Assembly (NCBI GenBank): GCA_018335895.1 | Contig: JAGXQU010000110.1 | Location: forward strand, 1-64,000 | From: Hyphomicrobiales bacterium | GTDB taxonomy: Bacteria; Pseudomonadota; Alphaproteobacteria; Rhizobiales; Xanthobacteraceae | Length of the DNA: 64,000 bases | Reading direction: 5' to 3' | Part shown: one piece after another, positions 1-7,773 of the stretch | Layout: each line of letters begins with the position of its first letter | Position numbering within the stretch: position 1 is the stretch's first letter | Notes under the pieces: generated by a model | Seen by the model: only the letters and a program-made list of their open reading frames with translations | Database searches by the model: none | Told to the model about the DNA's origin: nothing | Made by a program: the position numbers and the translations under genes

Positions 1-566
1 CCGCCTTCGGATCCGTGCCAGCGGCCCGCCAGCCGTTCCACGCGCTCCGCCTGCTCTGCGGCGGTCTCGCAAAATCGCGGATCGAAGGCGCGCGCCTCGG
101 TAGCTCGCGCCACCGTGCCGCGAATCCCGCTGTCGCGCAGCGCACGGAATGCAGACTCCTCGATGTCGGAGCGATCGCCGGGAGGCATGAAGATGTTCTC
201 GACGAGACTCGTGTTCCCGTTCTTGATGTTCTCGACGCAGCCGAGCAGCTCCGCGATGTAAAGCGCTTCCTCATCCATCGCAGCCATGATCGGCATCAGG
301 AGATCGAGCCACTCCAACAGCCGCCGCTCCGGGCCAATGGTGCGGCCGAACACCATGCACAGATGCGTGTGGGCGTTGACAAGTCCGGGGAGTACGATCT
401 TGCCGGTCGCGTCGATCACCTCATCGACATTCGCCGCTGGCTTCGCGGTGCTGGATTCAACGGCCACGATGTCGCGGCCTTCGATGACAACTCGCCCGTT
501 CTCGATGAAGCGGTTCGACCGATCCATCGTGAGCACTAGTCCGTTCTCAATCGAGATGCGCGTCAT
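1..566 (-). CDS. Amidohydrolase, N-terminal part (cut by window edge)
   Basis: Amidohydrolase-superfamily metal hydrolase of the cytosine deaminase/chlorohydrolase (TrzA/AtzA/SsnA) type. The reading starts at an ATG at 566 behind a GGAAAGGG-like ribosome site and gives MTRISIENGLVLTMD, the short beta-sandwich typical of this family. Next comes a PGLVNAHTHLCM segment near residue 60 carrying the HxH metal-binding motif. About 188 residues are visible; the catalytic C-terminal half lies outside the window. Family members deaminate or dechlorinate N-heterocycles such as cytosine, guanine or triazines, but the substrate cannot be read from this half. It lies on the same strand as the rutBCD-like operon, about 525 bases downstream of rutD, so a role in the same N-heterocycle catabolism is possible but inferred. 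Confidence 0.85.
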   Translation of the reverse strand, partial: MTRISIENGLVLTMDRSNRFIENGRVVIEGRDIVAVESSTAKPAANVDEVIDATGKIVLPGLVNAHTHLCMVFGRTIGPERRLLEWLDLLMPIMAAMDEEALYIAELLGCVENIKNGNTSLVENIFMPPGDRSDIEESAFRALRDSGIRGTVARATEARAFDPRFCETAAEQAERVERLAGRWHGSEG

Positions 567-1091
567 CACCAACACCCAACCCTTTCCGAGAGGGCGCGAT
601 GGCGAGTTGCACGAAGGGTATTCGCTGAAGATCCGAGCACTTCCACGCGCGGCATTGCGTCGGCGAGCCTCACAACAGCTCCTCCTGCGCCTCGGATCTG
701 CGTGCGCAATTCGCTTGCACTATTGAGCTTGGTGCACATCGCCCAAGTGTTGTGCCCGAAGCGATCTAAGTCAAATTCATGATGTTCATTCGTAGTATTC
801 CTGCTGCTAATAGCTAGAATATTGCACCTCGGTTTTCTTCGCTGCGTGTGAGCCGGATTCATGGAGCGTCATCGACAGACGCAAAGCCGAATTTTCGATA
901 GGCGGTGTCCCGGCGCGGGATCGCGTCATCAGGTCGTGCGGCGTTGTCTTGTTTGACGGCTAGATGTGTTCGAAATCGGACTGCGCGACCGGTCTGAGGC
1001 GCCATGACCATCTCGATCTGGTCAGACCGACTTTATCTGCAAGCACATGTCGCCGGAGCAGCATTCCGCTCAGGCCAATAACGACGTCTTG
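567..1091. other. Intergenic region, no gene seen
   Basis: About 525 bases between the rutD stop and the amidohydrolase start. Short open frames exist on both strands, but none has a good ribosome site or a recognisable protein. It probably holds the promoter of the amidohydrolase gene; I could not place a clear -35/-10 pair. Confidence 0.5.
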
Positions 1092-1877
1092 TCAGCCAGC
1101 TTCAACCATGCCGACGAAATCCGCGACACGATCGTTGAACGGCTTGGGCTCTATAGCGGTAAAGCCGTGACCGCCAGCGGGCTCAATCCATAGTGTCGCA
1201 TTCGCCACTCTCTCGGCGAGCGCCTGAGATGCAGTCCAAGGCACCAGTACGTCGTCACGGGTTGCTGCAACCAGTAGCGGACACTGCACCTCGTGAAGCC
1301 AGCCACTCGCACTGAACTTCAGCAGTGCGCCGATTCTTCGAAGCAGATTCTCGGTGCCCTGAAAATTCTTCAGACCGGCCGCTTCTTCGTGCGCGATTTC
1401 TTCCGGATGCGCTTCGAGCCACGCGGATGGATAGAGGAAAATGGGCTGCGCCTTCACATAGGCTTCGACACCAGCACAAAGCAGCAGTTCCGAACGCACA
1501 TCAAAGCAACGGCGCGTATGCGTGCTGACCTCGGCCCAACCGTTCACCGAAACCAGCGATCTCATGCGCCCCGGGTTTGTTCGAGCGAGCGCAAGGCCGA
1601 CCAACGCGCCCAACGCATGTCCTACAAAATGCACGCTGCCGGCACCTGCCGCGTCCATCACCTGGACAACGTCATCTGCCATATCCTCAATGGTGTAATT
1701 GTCCGGCAGCGGTTCTGCGTTGGCGCCTGTTCCACGGTGATCGTAACCGATGACACGAAATTTCTCGCCGAGTGCTTCGATCTGCGGCCGCCAAAAGTGG
1801 TGCGAACCGCCGAGACCGGCCGACAATACGATTGTTGGCGCACTTCGCTCCGATCTGCCGAACACCTGGTATTTCAT
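1092..1877 (-). CDS. rutD: RutD-type alpha/beta hydrolase (aminoacrylate hydrolase family)
   Basis: A 261-residue alpha/beta hydrolase very close to E. coli RutD along its whole length. Shared segments include LSAGLGGSHHFW, GYDHRGTGAN, VGHALGALVGLALA, SVNGWAEVSTHTRRCF and AQPIFLYPSAW. RutD speeds the loss of ammonia/CO2-linked groups from aminoacrylate or carbamate in the Rut uracil pathway. As in E. coli RutD, the nucleophile elbow reads GHALG, with Ala88 where hydrolases normally have Ser; a GGH segment supplies the usual His near residue 236. It is the last gene of the minus-strand operon, 21 bases after the ABC ATPase. rutB and rutC lie upstream in the same operon, which supports the call. 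No rutA is seen in the window. Confidence 0.88.
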   Translation of the reverse strand: MKYQVFGRSERSAPTIVLSAGLGGSHHFWRPQIEALGEKFRVIGYDHRGTGANAEPLPDNYTIEDMADDVVQVMDAAGAGSVHFVGHALGALVGLALARTNPGRMRSLVSVNGWAEVSTHTRRCFDVRSELLLCAGVEAYVKAQPIFLYPSAWLEAHPEEIAHEEAAGLKNFQGTENLLRRIGALLKFSASGWLHEVQCPLLVAATRDDVLVPWTASQALAERVANATLWIEPAGGHGFTAIEPKPFNDRVADFVGMVEAG

Positions 1878-1898
1878 TTTCCTGTCAACGCTGATCGG

Positions 1899-2690
1899 TC
1901 AGGCGGCAAATTGAATGCCGAGTTCGTCCCAAATGGTATCGTACAGTTCATTGAATCGCGGCTGTTTCCGAATCTTGAGCGGATGGCGGAGCGACGGGTC
2001 GATCCCTATCGTGTGTACAGACTTCACCCTGCCCGGGCGGCTCGTAATCACGACAATACGATCGCACATGGTGATCGCCTCGCCGACATCATGCGTAACG
2101 AGAACCACGCTGCAATTTCGCTCGCGAATGATGCGGATCACATCGGCTTGCAGGAGCAGGCGCGTCTGGCTGTCCAGTGCGGAGAACGGCTCATCAAGAA
2201 GAATTACGTCGGGACTGAACGCGAGCGTTCGCATGAACGCGACACGCTGGCGCATGCCGCCCGAGAGCGCCGCGGGATAGGTATGTTCGAAGCCTTTCAG
2301 GCCGTAGGCTTTGATCAGATTATCCGCGATTTCCTTCGACTCCTTCGCAGGCACCCCGCGCACCTGAAGGCCTAGAGTCACGTTGTCGATCACACTCCGC
2401 CAGGGCAGCAACAGATCCTTCTGCAACATGTAGCCGACATGGCCGCTGGCTTCCTGCACGCGTTTGCCGTTCACGAGGATCATGCCCGCGGTCGGCGGCA
2501 GCAGCCCGGCGATGATGTTAAAAAGCGTCGTCTTACCGCAGCCCGAAGGGCCTACAATTCCGAGAATCTCGCCCTGTCCTAGTTTGAAACTGATGCTCGA
2601 GATCGCCGTCACTTCCTCCGGCGTATCGGCATTGAACGTCATCTTGACGTTCTCGGCAGCGAGAACGGTGGCTCTGTCTTCCTGCATCAC
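1899..2690 (-). CDS. ABC transporter ATPase, SsuB/TauB/NrtD type
   Basis: Nucleotide-binding subunit (263 residues) of an importer of the nitrate/sulfonate/taurine class. It has Walker A GPSGCGKTT near residue 48, a Q-loop (MLQKDLLLPW), the signature LSGGMRQR, Walker B VILLDEPFSALD and the switch His in VTHDVGEA. The start ATG overlaps the stop of the upstream hydrolase by four bases (ATGA), so translation is coupled. With the permease at 3505-4329 and the binding protein at 5441-6502 it forms one complete importer. The enzyme genes interleaved in the operon suggest that the cargo is a ureido, carbamoyl or pyrimidine-like nitrogen compound, but sequence alone does not show the ligand. Confidence 0.93.
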   Translation of the reverse strand: MMQEDRATVLAAENVKMTFNADTPEEVTAISSISFKLGQGEILGIVGPSGCGKTTLFNIIAGLLPPTAGMILVNGKRVQEASGHVGYMLQKDLLLPWRSVIDNVTLGLQVRGVPAKESKEIADNLIKAYGLKGFEHTYPAALSGGMRQRVAFMRTLAFSPDVILLDEPFSALDSQTRLLLQADVIRIIRERNCSVVLVTHDVGEAITMCDRIVVITSRPGRVKSVHTIGIDPSLRHPLKIRKQPRFNELYDTIWDELGIQFAA

Positions 2691-3496
2691 GCCGCGACTC
2701 CCTGCATGCGATGTTGTCCGAGAAAATCAAGAACGGCGTCATTGAAGACAGCCACTTCCGTTCGCGAGACCGCGTGACCGCCGCGCGGCAGCTTGGTGAC
2801 AACCGGAGAGTGCAGACGCTCGACAATCCGGTCAGAGAGGTAGGACGGCGTCAGAATGTCGTCCTCCGCAACTAGGACCATCGTCGGGCACTTGATCTTC
2901 TCCAAGTACCGGGAGCCATCAAACTTCATGATGCCAGTCACTCGCGATTCCATGATGCTCGCAGGCGGAGAGTTTGCGATCGCTCCCTCGATTTCCTGCT
3001 CAATCGTCTTCCAGTTCGCATGCACATAATATGGCGGATAGAGGAAGATCGGCGTCGTGCGATGGTACGCCGCCTCCCCCATGCCGCGTAAGATGCTGCG
3101 ACGGGCTTCGAGACACATCGCCATCTGAGGGTCGAGTTCAGCCCAGGTCGCATACAGCACGAGGCTTGCCACACGCTCAGGCGCCTTGGCCGCGAGAACC
3201 TGACCCATCGCACCGCCGGTCGAATGTCCGACGACGTGCGCGCGCTCAATTTCCGCTTCATCCATTACGCGCAAGAGATCGTCCGTCATGAGTTCGACGG
3301 TTTGGGGTACTTCCGAGCGCGAACTCTTGCCGGTGCCGCGATGATCGTGGAGCAGTACCGTGTAGCGCGTCGCGAACGCGTCCAGATTCGGATTCCAGTA
3401 CGAAGCCGCGCCGCCAAGTCCGGAAACTAGCATGAGCGGTTCGCCCTGCCCGACGATCTCGTAATGAATTTTCGCATCGCCTGATTCTGCGAACAT
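2687..3496 (-). CDS. Alpha/beta hydrolase with intact Ser nucleophile, RutD-like
   Basis: A 269-residue alpha/beta hydrolase related to RutD but with the classical nucleophile elbow GHSTGG (Ser92), an acid in AEDDILTP and a His in PRGGHAV, so a full catalytic triad. It also shares the RutD-like TPIFLYPPYY segment. I chose the ATG at 3496, eight bases after the permease stop; a longer upstream extension would run through the permease gene. It sits between the permease and ATPase genes of the same importer, which ties it to the operon. Likely activity: hydrolysis of an ester, enol-lactone, carbamate or C-C bond in the imported compound or its ring-opened product. The exact reaction is not readable. 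Confidence 0.85.
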   Translation of the reverse strand: MFAESGDAKIHYEIVGQGEPLMLVSGLGGAASYWNPNLDAFATRYTVLLHDHRGTGKSSRSEVPQTVELMTDDLLRVMDEAEIERAHVVGHSTGGAMGQVLAAKAPERVASLVLYATWAELDPQMAMCLEARRSILRGMGEAAYHRTTPIFLYPPYYVHANWKTIEQEIEGAIANSPPASIMESRVTGIMKFDGSRYLEKIKCPTMVLVAEDDILTPSYLSDRIVERLHSPVVTKLPRGGHAVSRTEVAVFNDAVLDFLGQHRMQGVAA

Positions 3497-3504
3497 CCTC
3501 GCAC

Positions 3505-4329
3505 CTATTGCCACTTCAACCGGCGCTCGACCAACCCGACAATTGCGTCGAGGAACAGCGCCAGCAGCATCAGGGCGAAGATCCCGCCCCACACGGCATT
3601 GAGGTTGTAGAGCGTGCCCGAATAATAGACGTGATGACCGAGCCCGGCTTCCGCGGAGATGTATTCGCCGACGACCGCGCCGATCATCGCGAAGCCGATG
3701 TTCAACCTGAACGCGGAGGCGATCCACGGTATCGTCGCCGGCACCACGACCATTCGGAACGTCTGGAGACGGCTGGCTCCGAGCGACTTCATCATTTTGA
3801 TGTAGTCGGTATCGACTTCCTGGCTGCCGGCGAAGCTCGTCAGCATCGCAACAATGAAGGTGATAATTGCGGCAATTGCGACCTTCGATTCCATGCCGAC
3901 GCCAAACCAGACGACAATCAGCGGCGCCAGCGCAATTTTCGGCAGGCCATTCAGCGCGACCATCAGCGGGCGAAGTACCGCCGCGGTCGTCGGCGAAAGC
4001 CATAGCGCAAGACCGGCAATCGAACCCGCAACACTGCCGATGATGAAGCCGATGACGGTTTCCTGCGCCGTGATCCACGTGTCGCGGAGCAGCGCGCCGG
4101 ATTCCACGCCCTTGACGAGTTCGCGCCAAATCCCGCTCGGCTGCCCGTAGAGATAGACTGGCAGCCACTCTGCACGGATCGCGTACTCCCAGAGTGCAAG
4201 AAACCCAACGAGCAGAACAATCTGATAGATGAGTACGCGAATCCCGAAAACGCTGAAGCCACGGCGCCGCGGAACCTTCGTGGACGAAGCCGCGGGAACA
4301 GTCGTTGCACCGGTTTCAGGAAGCGCCAT
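3505..4329 (-). CDS. ABC transporter permease, SsuC/TauC type
   Basis: A 274-residue inner-membrane permease with about six hydrophobic segments. It carries the BPD_transp_1 EAA-like loop (SLGASRLQTFRMVVVPATIPWI, residues ~180-200) that docks the ATPase. The family imports nitrate, sulfonates, taurine or aromatic/heterocyclic compounds. Only two bases separate it from the rutC stop upstream, and the Ser hydrolase follows eight bases downstream, so all are in one operon. It partners the ATPase at 1899-2690 and the Tat-exported binding protein at 5441-6502. Confidence 0.92.
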   Translation of the reverse strand: MALPETGATTVPAASSTKVPRRRGFSVFGIRVLIYQIVLLVGFLALWEYAIRAEWLPVYLYGQPSGIWRELVKGVESGALLRDTWITAQETVIGFIIGSVAGSIAGLALWLSPTTAAVLRPLMVALNGLPKIALAPLIVVWFGVGMESKVAIAAIITFIVAMLTSFAGSQEVDTDYIKMMKSLGASRLQTFRMVVVPATIPWIASAFRLNIGFAMIGAVVGEYISAEAGLGHHVYYSGTLYNLNAVWGGIFALMLLALFLDAIVGLVERRLKWQ

Positions 4330-4331
4330 CG

Positions 4332-4718
4332 CTATCCACCTACATAGGCAGTCGTTGCGATTTCGACGAGAAACTCTGACCGGACCAGGGGCGCCTGAAT
4401 GCAGTATCGCGCCGGCGGTTTGTCGGGGAAGAATTCCTTGTAAACCGCATTCATGGCCGCATAGTCGGCGAAGTCCTTCAGGAATATCTGGTTGAAGGTG
4501 ACATCGCTCATCTTGCCACCGCCTGCTTCGATCACGGACTTGATCGTTTCAAGGACGTACTTGGTCTGCGCGGTCGCGTCGCCAACGCCGACGGTTTTGC
4601 CGTCCGGGCCTATCGCGAGTGTGCCTGAAACAAAGATAAATCCTCCCGCCTTCGTACCGGGGCTGTAAGGCGCGAGCGGCGGCGGCGATCCGGGTGGAAT
4701 AATCGGTTGCATAGGCAT
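4332..4718 (-). CDS. rutC: RutC, aminoacrylate deaminase (RidA/YjgF family)
   Basis: A 128-residue RidA-family protein, the same length as E. coli RutC and matching it throughout: [65 protein letters not shown] and the [11 protein letters not shown] end. It hydrolyses reactive 3-aminoacrylate to malonic semialdehyde and ammonia. I chose the ATG at 4718 because a GAGGAGAA ribosome site precedes it and the resulting N-terminus ([10 protein letters not shown]) matches the RutC length. A second ATG six bases later is possible. It lies 17 bases after rutB, the usual rut gene order. Confidence 0.92.
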   Translation of the reverse strand: MPMQPIIPPGSPPPLAPYSPGTKAGGFIFVSGTLAIGPDGKTVGVGDATAQTKYVLETIKSVIEAGGGKMSDVTFNQIFLKDFADYAAMNAVYKEFFPDKPPARYCIQAPLVRSEFLVEIATTAYVGG

Positions 4719-4735
4719 CCTGTCTTCTCCTCGCT

Positions 4736-5422
4736 TCATGCGGCTTTGGCGTGACGGCAAACCTTTGCGATGTCTTCGACCAATGCCGTCCAGCCAAAAA
4801 ACTTCTCCACGTTGTAGACCGTGGCATCCTGAATGAACTGCGGGCCCGCCTGATAACAGGCATCGCGAACCAGCACCGGAAAGAACTCCTTGAAGAAGGC
4901 CTCCCGGATGGTCGATTCCACGCACACGTTGGTTGCAACCCCGCAAACAAACAGCGTCTCAATGCGCCGGCTGCGAAGAATGCTATCAAGCGCCGTGCCG
5001 GCAAAGCCGCTATAGCGCGGCTTGGGCACGATGATGTCTTCGGCATCGGGCTTCAATGCATCGACAATCTCGTAATCCCAGCCGCCTTTGGTCAGGAGCT
5101 TGCCCCGCAATTCGCTGCGCTCACGCATAAGTCGGAGCGAATTGCCTTTGCGCTGATTGACGGAATGCGGCCCTCCCGCTTCCTTCAACTGCGGATCCCA
5201 GCCGTTCTGCAGCCAGATCACCTGCATCCCGGAATCGCGCGAGATCGAGACGAGCCGTGAGATCGCTCCCACGACCCGCTCGAACGGCGAAAGATCAATG
5301 CCGAGATGCGAAAAGTATCCGCCTGGAGAACAATAGCCGTTTTGCATATCCACAACGATCAGTGCGGACTGTTTCGGATCGAAGGCTATCGGTTCAGGCT
5401 GTGCATCAATTTCCAGCGTCAT
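4736..5422 (-). CDS. rutB: RutB, ureidoacrylate amidohydrolase
   Basis: A 228-residue isochorismatase-like cysteine hydrolase. Asp25 (VVDMQNGY), Lys134 (PKPRYSGF) and Cys167 ([10 protein letters not shown]) make the family triad. The flanking blocks [38 protein letters not shown] and [12 protein letters not shown] match E. coli RutB closely. RutB cleaves ureidoacrylate (or its peracid) to carbamate and aminoacrylate, so the product feeds RutC and RutD, which are encoded next to it. It follows the binding-protein gene by 18 bases. No flavin-dependent ring-opening monooxygenase rutA is nearby, so the ureidoacrylate-like substrate must come from elsewhere or the enzyme has shifted to a related ureido compound. 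Confidence 0.92.
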   Translation of the reverse strand: MTLEIDAQPEPIAFDPKQSALIVVDMQNGYCSPGGYFSHLGIDLSPFERVVGAISRLVSISRDSGMQVIWLQNGWDPQLKEAGGPHSVNQRKGNSLRLMRERSELRGKLLTKGGWDYEIVDALKPDAEDIIVPKPRYSGFAGTALDSILRSRRIETLFVCGVATNVCVESTIREAFFKEFFPVLVRDACYQAGPQFIQDATVYNVEKFFGWTALVEDIAKVCRHAKAA

Positions 5423-5440
5423 TTCAAACTTCCAGATTCG

Positions 5441-6502
5441 CTACGCTTTCTTGAGCTTTGCCACGGCCTTTTGCGCGAAGCTGTTGTCGACCATTTCCTC
5501 GTATGGCCGGGGAGCCTTGATGGAGCCTCCCGCCATCTCGAACGCCATATCCGTGTCCCATTCCTGCTTGGAAATGGTCGGATCGCGAGGTATCGCGGTC
5601 GATTTGGTGAAAAAGTTCACGGCCGCCGCGCGAATGATCGACTCTTCGACTTTCGGAAACTCGGCAATCGAGGACTTCACGAACAATTCCCGGTCCGCCC
5701 ATAGCGCCTGCTGCGCCTCGGCAAGCGCGTCGCAGAACGCCTGCACGTATTGCGGGTCCTTTTCGGTCAATTCCTTCGTGCACATTGCCGTCGTCCATGA
5801 CAGAGGTCCGATGATATCGGCGAAGGCAAAGACCGGCTCGAGCTTGAACTTCTCCTTGGCGATCGAGACATCCCACTCGAACATCGTCGCAAAATCGGCG
5901 CGACCGTCGAGCACGGCCTGCGCCTGCGCCCCTGGCGGCAACTGGAGGAATTTCACGCCGGCGCTTTCCGGATCGAAACCGCCGCGCTCTTTCATCGCAA
6001 ATGTCGGCGTCTGAATCGTTGAAGACGGGAAACGCAGCGTAGCGATGGTTTTGCCCTTGAAGTCGGCAATGCTTGCTGCCTTGGTTCCGGGCTTGGCCAC
6101 GGCCCACATCGCGACGCCGCCGACGATCTTCGCGACGTTCACCAGCTTAGCACCTTCATTGTTCGCGTTGACCGACATGCCGGCCCCGGTTACCCCGAAC
6201 TGTGCCTTGCCCGACAACACCACCGGCACCGCAAGCGCAATTCCGCCTGCGGAGGAAATCGTGCCTTCGAGGCCGTGCTTCTTGAAGAAGCCGCCGTGCT
6301 TGGCCGCATAGAGCGACACATACATACCGAGATGAATGGCCTCGCTTATGTGCAGGGGCTTGAGCGCTTGCGCCCATGCGGCTCCACCGAACTTGGTCAT
6401 CCCCATGCCAACGGAGGCACCAGCAGCACCCGCTCCAAGCACGACGGACCGACGCGTGATAGCCAAAGCTGGCTTCGATACACCGTTTGATTTCTTGCTC
6501 AT
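5441..6502 (-). CDS. Tat-exported solute-binding protein, SsuA/NMT1-like
   Basis: Periplasmic binding protein of 353 residues for the ABC importer encoded by the same operon. The N-terminus carries a twin-arginine signal (TRRSVVLGAGAAGASVG), followed by the NMT1/SsuA fold: HISEAIHLGMYVSLYAAKHGGFFKKHGLEG, then a typical second-domain segment. I chose the ATG at 6502 because GGAGGG lies just upstream; an ATG four codons earlier would bury that site. Tat export suggests that it folds in the cytoplasm. Ligand unknown; the NMT1 family binds pyrimidines, thiamine precursors, sulfonates or aromatics, which would fit a pyrimidine-like cargo here. Confidence 0.9.
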   Translation of the reverse strand: MSKKSNGVSKPALAITRRSVVLGAGAAGASVGMGMTKFGGAAWAQALKPLHISEAIHLGMYVSLYAAKHGGFFKKHGLEGTISSAGGIALAVPVVLSGKAQFGVTGAGMSVNANNEGAKLVNVAKIVGGVAMWAVAKPGTKAASIADFKGKTIATLRFPSSTIQTPTFAMKERGGFDPESAGVKFLQLPPGAQAQAVLDGRADFATMFEWDVSIAKEKFKLEPVFAFADIIGPLSWTTAMCTKELTEKDPQYVQAFCDALAEAQQALWADRELFVKSSIAEFPKVEESIIRAAAVNFFTKSTAIPRDPTISKQEWDTDMAFEMAGGSIKAPRPYEEMVDNSFAQKAVAKLKKA

Positions 6503-6573
6503 GACACCCTCCACGGAAAGTGAAAGGCTAGTCGGCGTGCGGCGTTCCTAAAAGTGCTTAATCTGTCAGCCTA

Positions 6574-6592
6574 TGCTGCCAAAAAGGCAACA
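6574..6592. promoter_or_regulatory. Inverted repeat, candidate LysR-type operator
   Basis: TGCTGCC-AAAAA-GGCAACA is a near-perfect 7-base inverted repeat with the T-N11-A spacing of LysR-type binding sites. It lies in the 101-base gap between the LysR gene stop and the binding-protein start, about 75 bases before that start. Function is inferred from position and symmetry only. Confidence 0.4.
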
Positions 6593-6603
6593 CCTCAACG
6601 CCG

Positions 6604-7530
6604 CTACTTTCTCGCCTTTCGCAGATGGCGATTCCTCGAGAGCCCTTCGATTTCAGCAGCAAGCATTTTGAGAAATGCACGGGCCGCATGCGGCAGCGGG
6701 CGGTCGCGATGCACGCTGATGCTCGATCGCGCCAGCGTGAAATCTTCGTCGCTCACTGGAATTACCCGCAGAACACCCGCTTCAGTTTCACGGAGCACAG
6801 TCAGCGCGGGCATAAACGCGAGCATTTCGCCGGTTCCGGCTAGCGTCTTGGTAAACTCCAGCGAGTTGGTCGTCACTACCGACCGCGGATGCAGCCTTCT
6901 TTTATGCGCGGCGCGCTCAAAGACCTGACGCAGTCCAAAGCTGTGGTCGGGTAGCGCGAGCGGCTCCTCACATATCTCCGCAAGAGTTAGCTTCTTCCTG
7001 TTTGCAAAACGGTGCTTTGGCGAGACAAGACACGAGATTGGCTCGACGTATTCAGCAATGACTTCGATTTCCGCCCGCGGCGTAGCGTTGAAGGTAATCG
7101 CTACATCCGCGACATCGTCAAGCAAAGCCTCCACCATCCGGTCCGTCGACGAAGTAATGACGTGGAAAGTCACTCCCGGGAACTGACGATGAAACCGGGA
7201 AAGTACTGCGGGAAGAATACCTGATACGACACCCTCCATCGCCCATAAGTGCACTTCGCCGCGGCGAAGCCCGCGCAAGTCGCCGATTTCGCCCCGTGCA
7301 CGGTCGAGATCCCGAAACATGCGCGTTGTCTGGCGCATGAGTATTTCGCCGGCGGCTGTGAGCTTGACGCCGACCTTCGAGCGCTCGAACATTTCGGCGT
7401 CGAGCTCCTTCTCAAGCTGCGCGATCTGCCGGCTCACCGCAGATGCAGCGACATGCAAGCGGTCCGCCGCCTTCCGGATCGAACCCAGCTTGGCGACCTC
7501 GTGAAAATAGCGAAGCGTCAGAAAACGCAT
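6604..7530 (-). CDS. LysR-family transcriptional regulator
   Basis: A 308-residue LysR regulator. The N-terminal winged helix (residues 1-60, with SIRKAADRLHVAASAVSRQIAQLE as the helix-turn-helix) is followed by a LysR substrate-binding domain from about residue 90. It lies directly upstream of and on the same strand as the binding-protein/rutBCD-like operon, separated by 101 bases that contain a T-N11-A inverted repeat. The likely role is to activate that operon when the imported substrate or an intermediate binds the C-terminal domain; this is inference from position. The effector is unknown. Confidence 0.92.
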   Translation of the reverse strand: MRFLTLRYFHEVAKLGSIRKAADRLHVAASAVSRQIAQLEKELDAEMFERSKVGVKLTAAGEILMRQTTRMFRDLDRARGEIGDLRGLRRGEVHLWAMEGVVSGILPAVLSRFHRQFPGVTFHVITSSTDRMVEALLDDVADVAITFNATPRAEIEVIAEYVEPISCLVSPKHRFANRKKLTLAEICEEPLALPDHSFGLRQVFERAAHKRRLHPRSVVTTNSLEFTKTLAGTGEMLAFMPALTVLRETEAGVLRVIPVSDEDFTLARSSISVHRDRPLPHAARAFLKMLAAEIEGLSRNRHLRKARK

Positions 7531-7773
7531 GCTGAATCTTGATCCCTCCGCCGGTTACGATAACAGACTGGAAAGGATGAGCCAGCGGCTCCGCGGCGCC
7601 TAACGGTGCTGCCCTGCTTTGCACCATAGATCCTTCAATCTGACGAAAGCAAAGGTCTATGCGCTAAACTTCTTGGGCTTCTCCAAAATTTTCTTCCAAC
7701 AACATTCTTGCAACGCCTAATTCACAAACTCCAAATCACGTCACCTTGGCGTGCGGAGAAGCTATCGCGAGCT

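Noticed and set aside
15-539. Plus-strand open frame of 174 codons at the left edge
   Set aside because: It is the shadow of the minus-strand amidohydrolase, which has a clear HTH metal motif and ribosome site.
566-862. Minus-strand frame of 98 codons before the amidohydrolase
   Set aside because: No ribosome site, no recognisable motif, low-quality codon pattern, and it ends exactly at the amidohydrolase start region.
2687-4168. A 493-residue version of the Ser hydrolase
   Set aside because: Its first half reads through the permease gene in another frame. The true start is the ATG at 3496.
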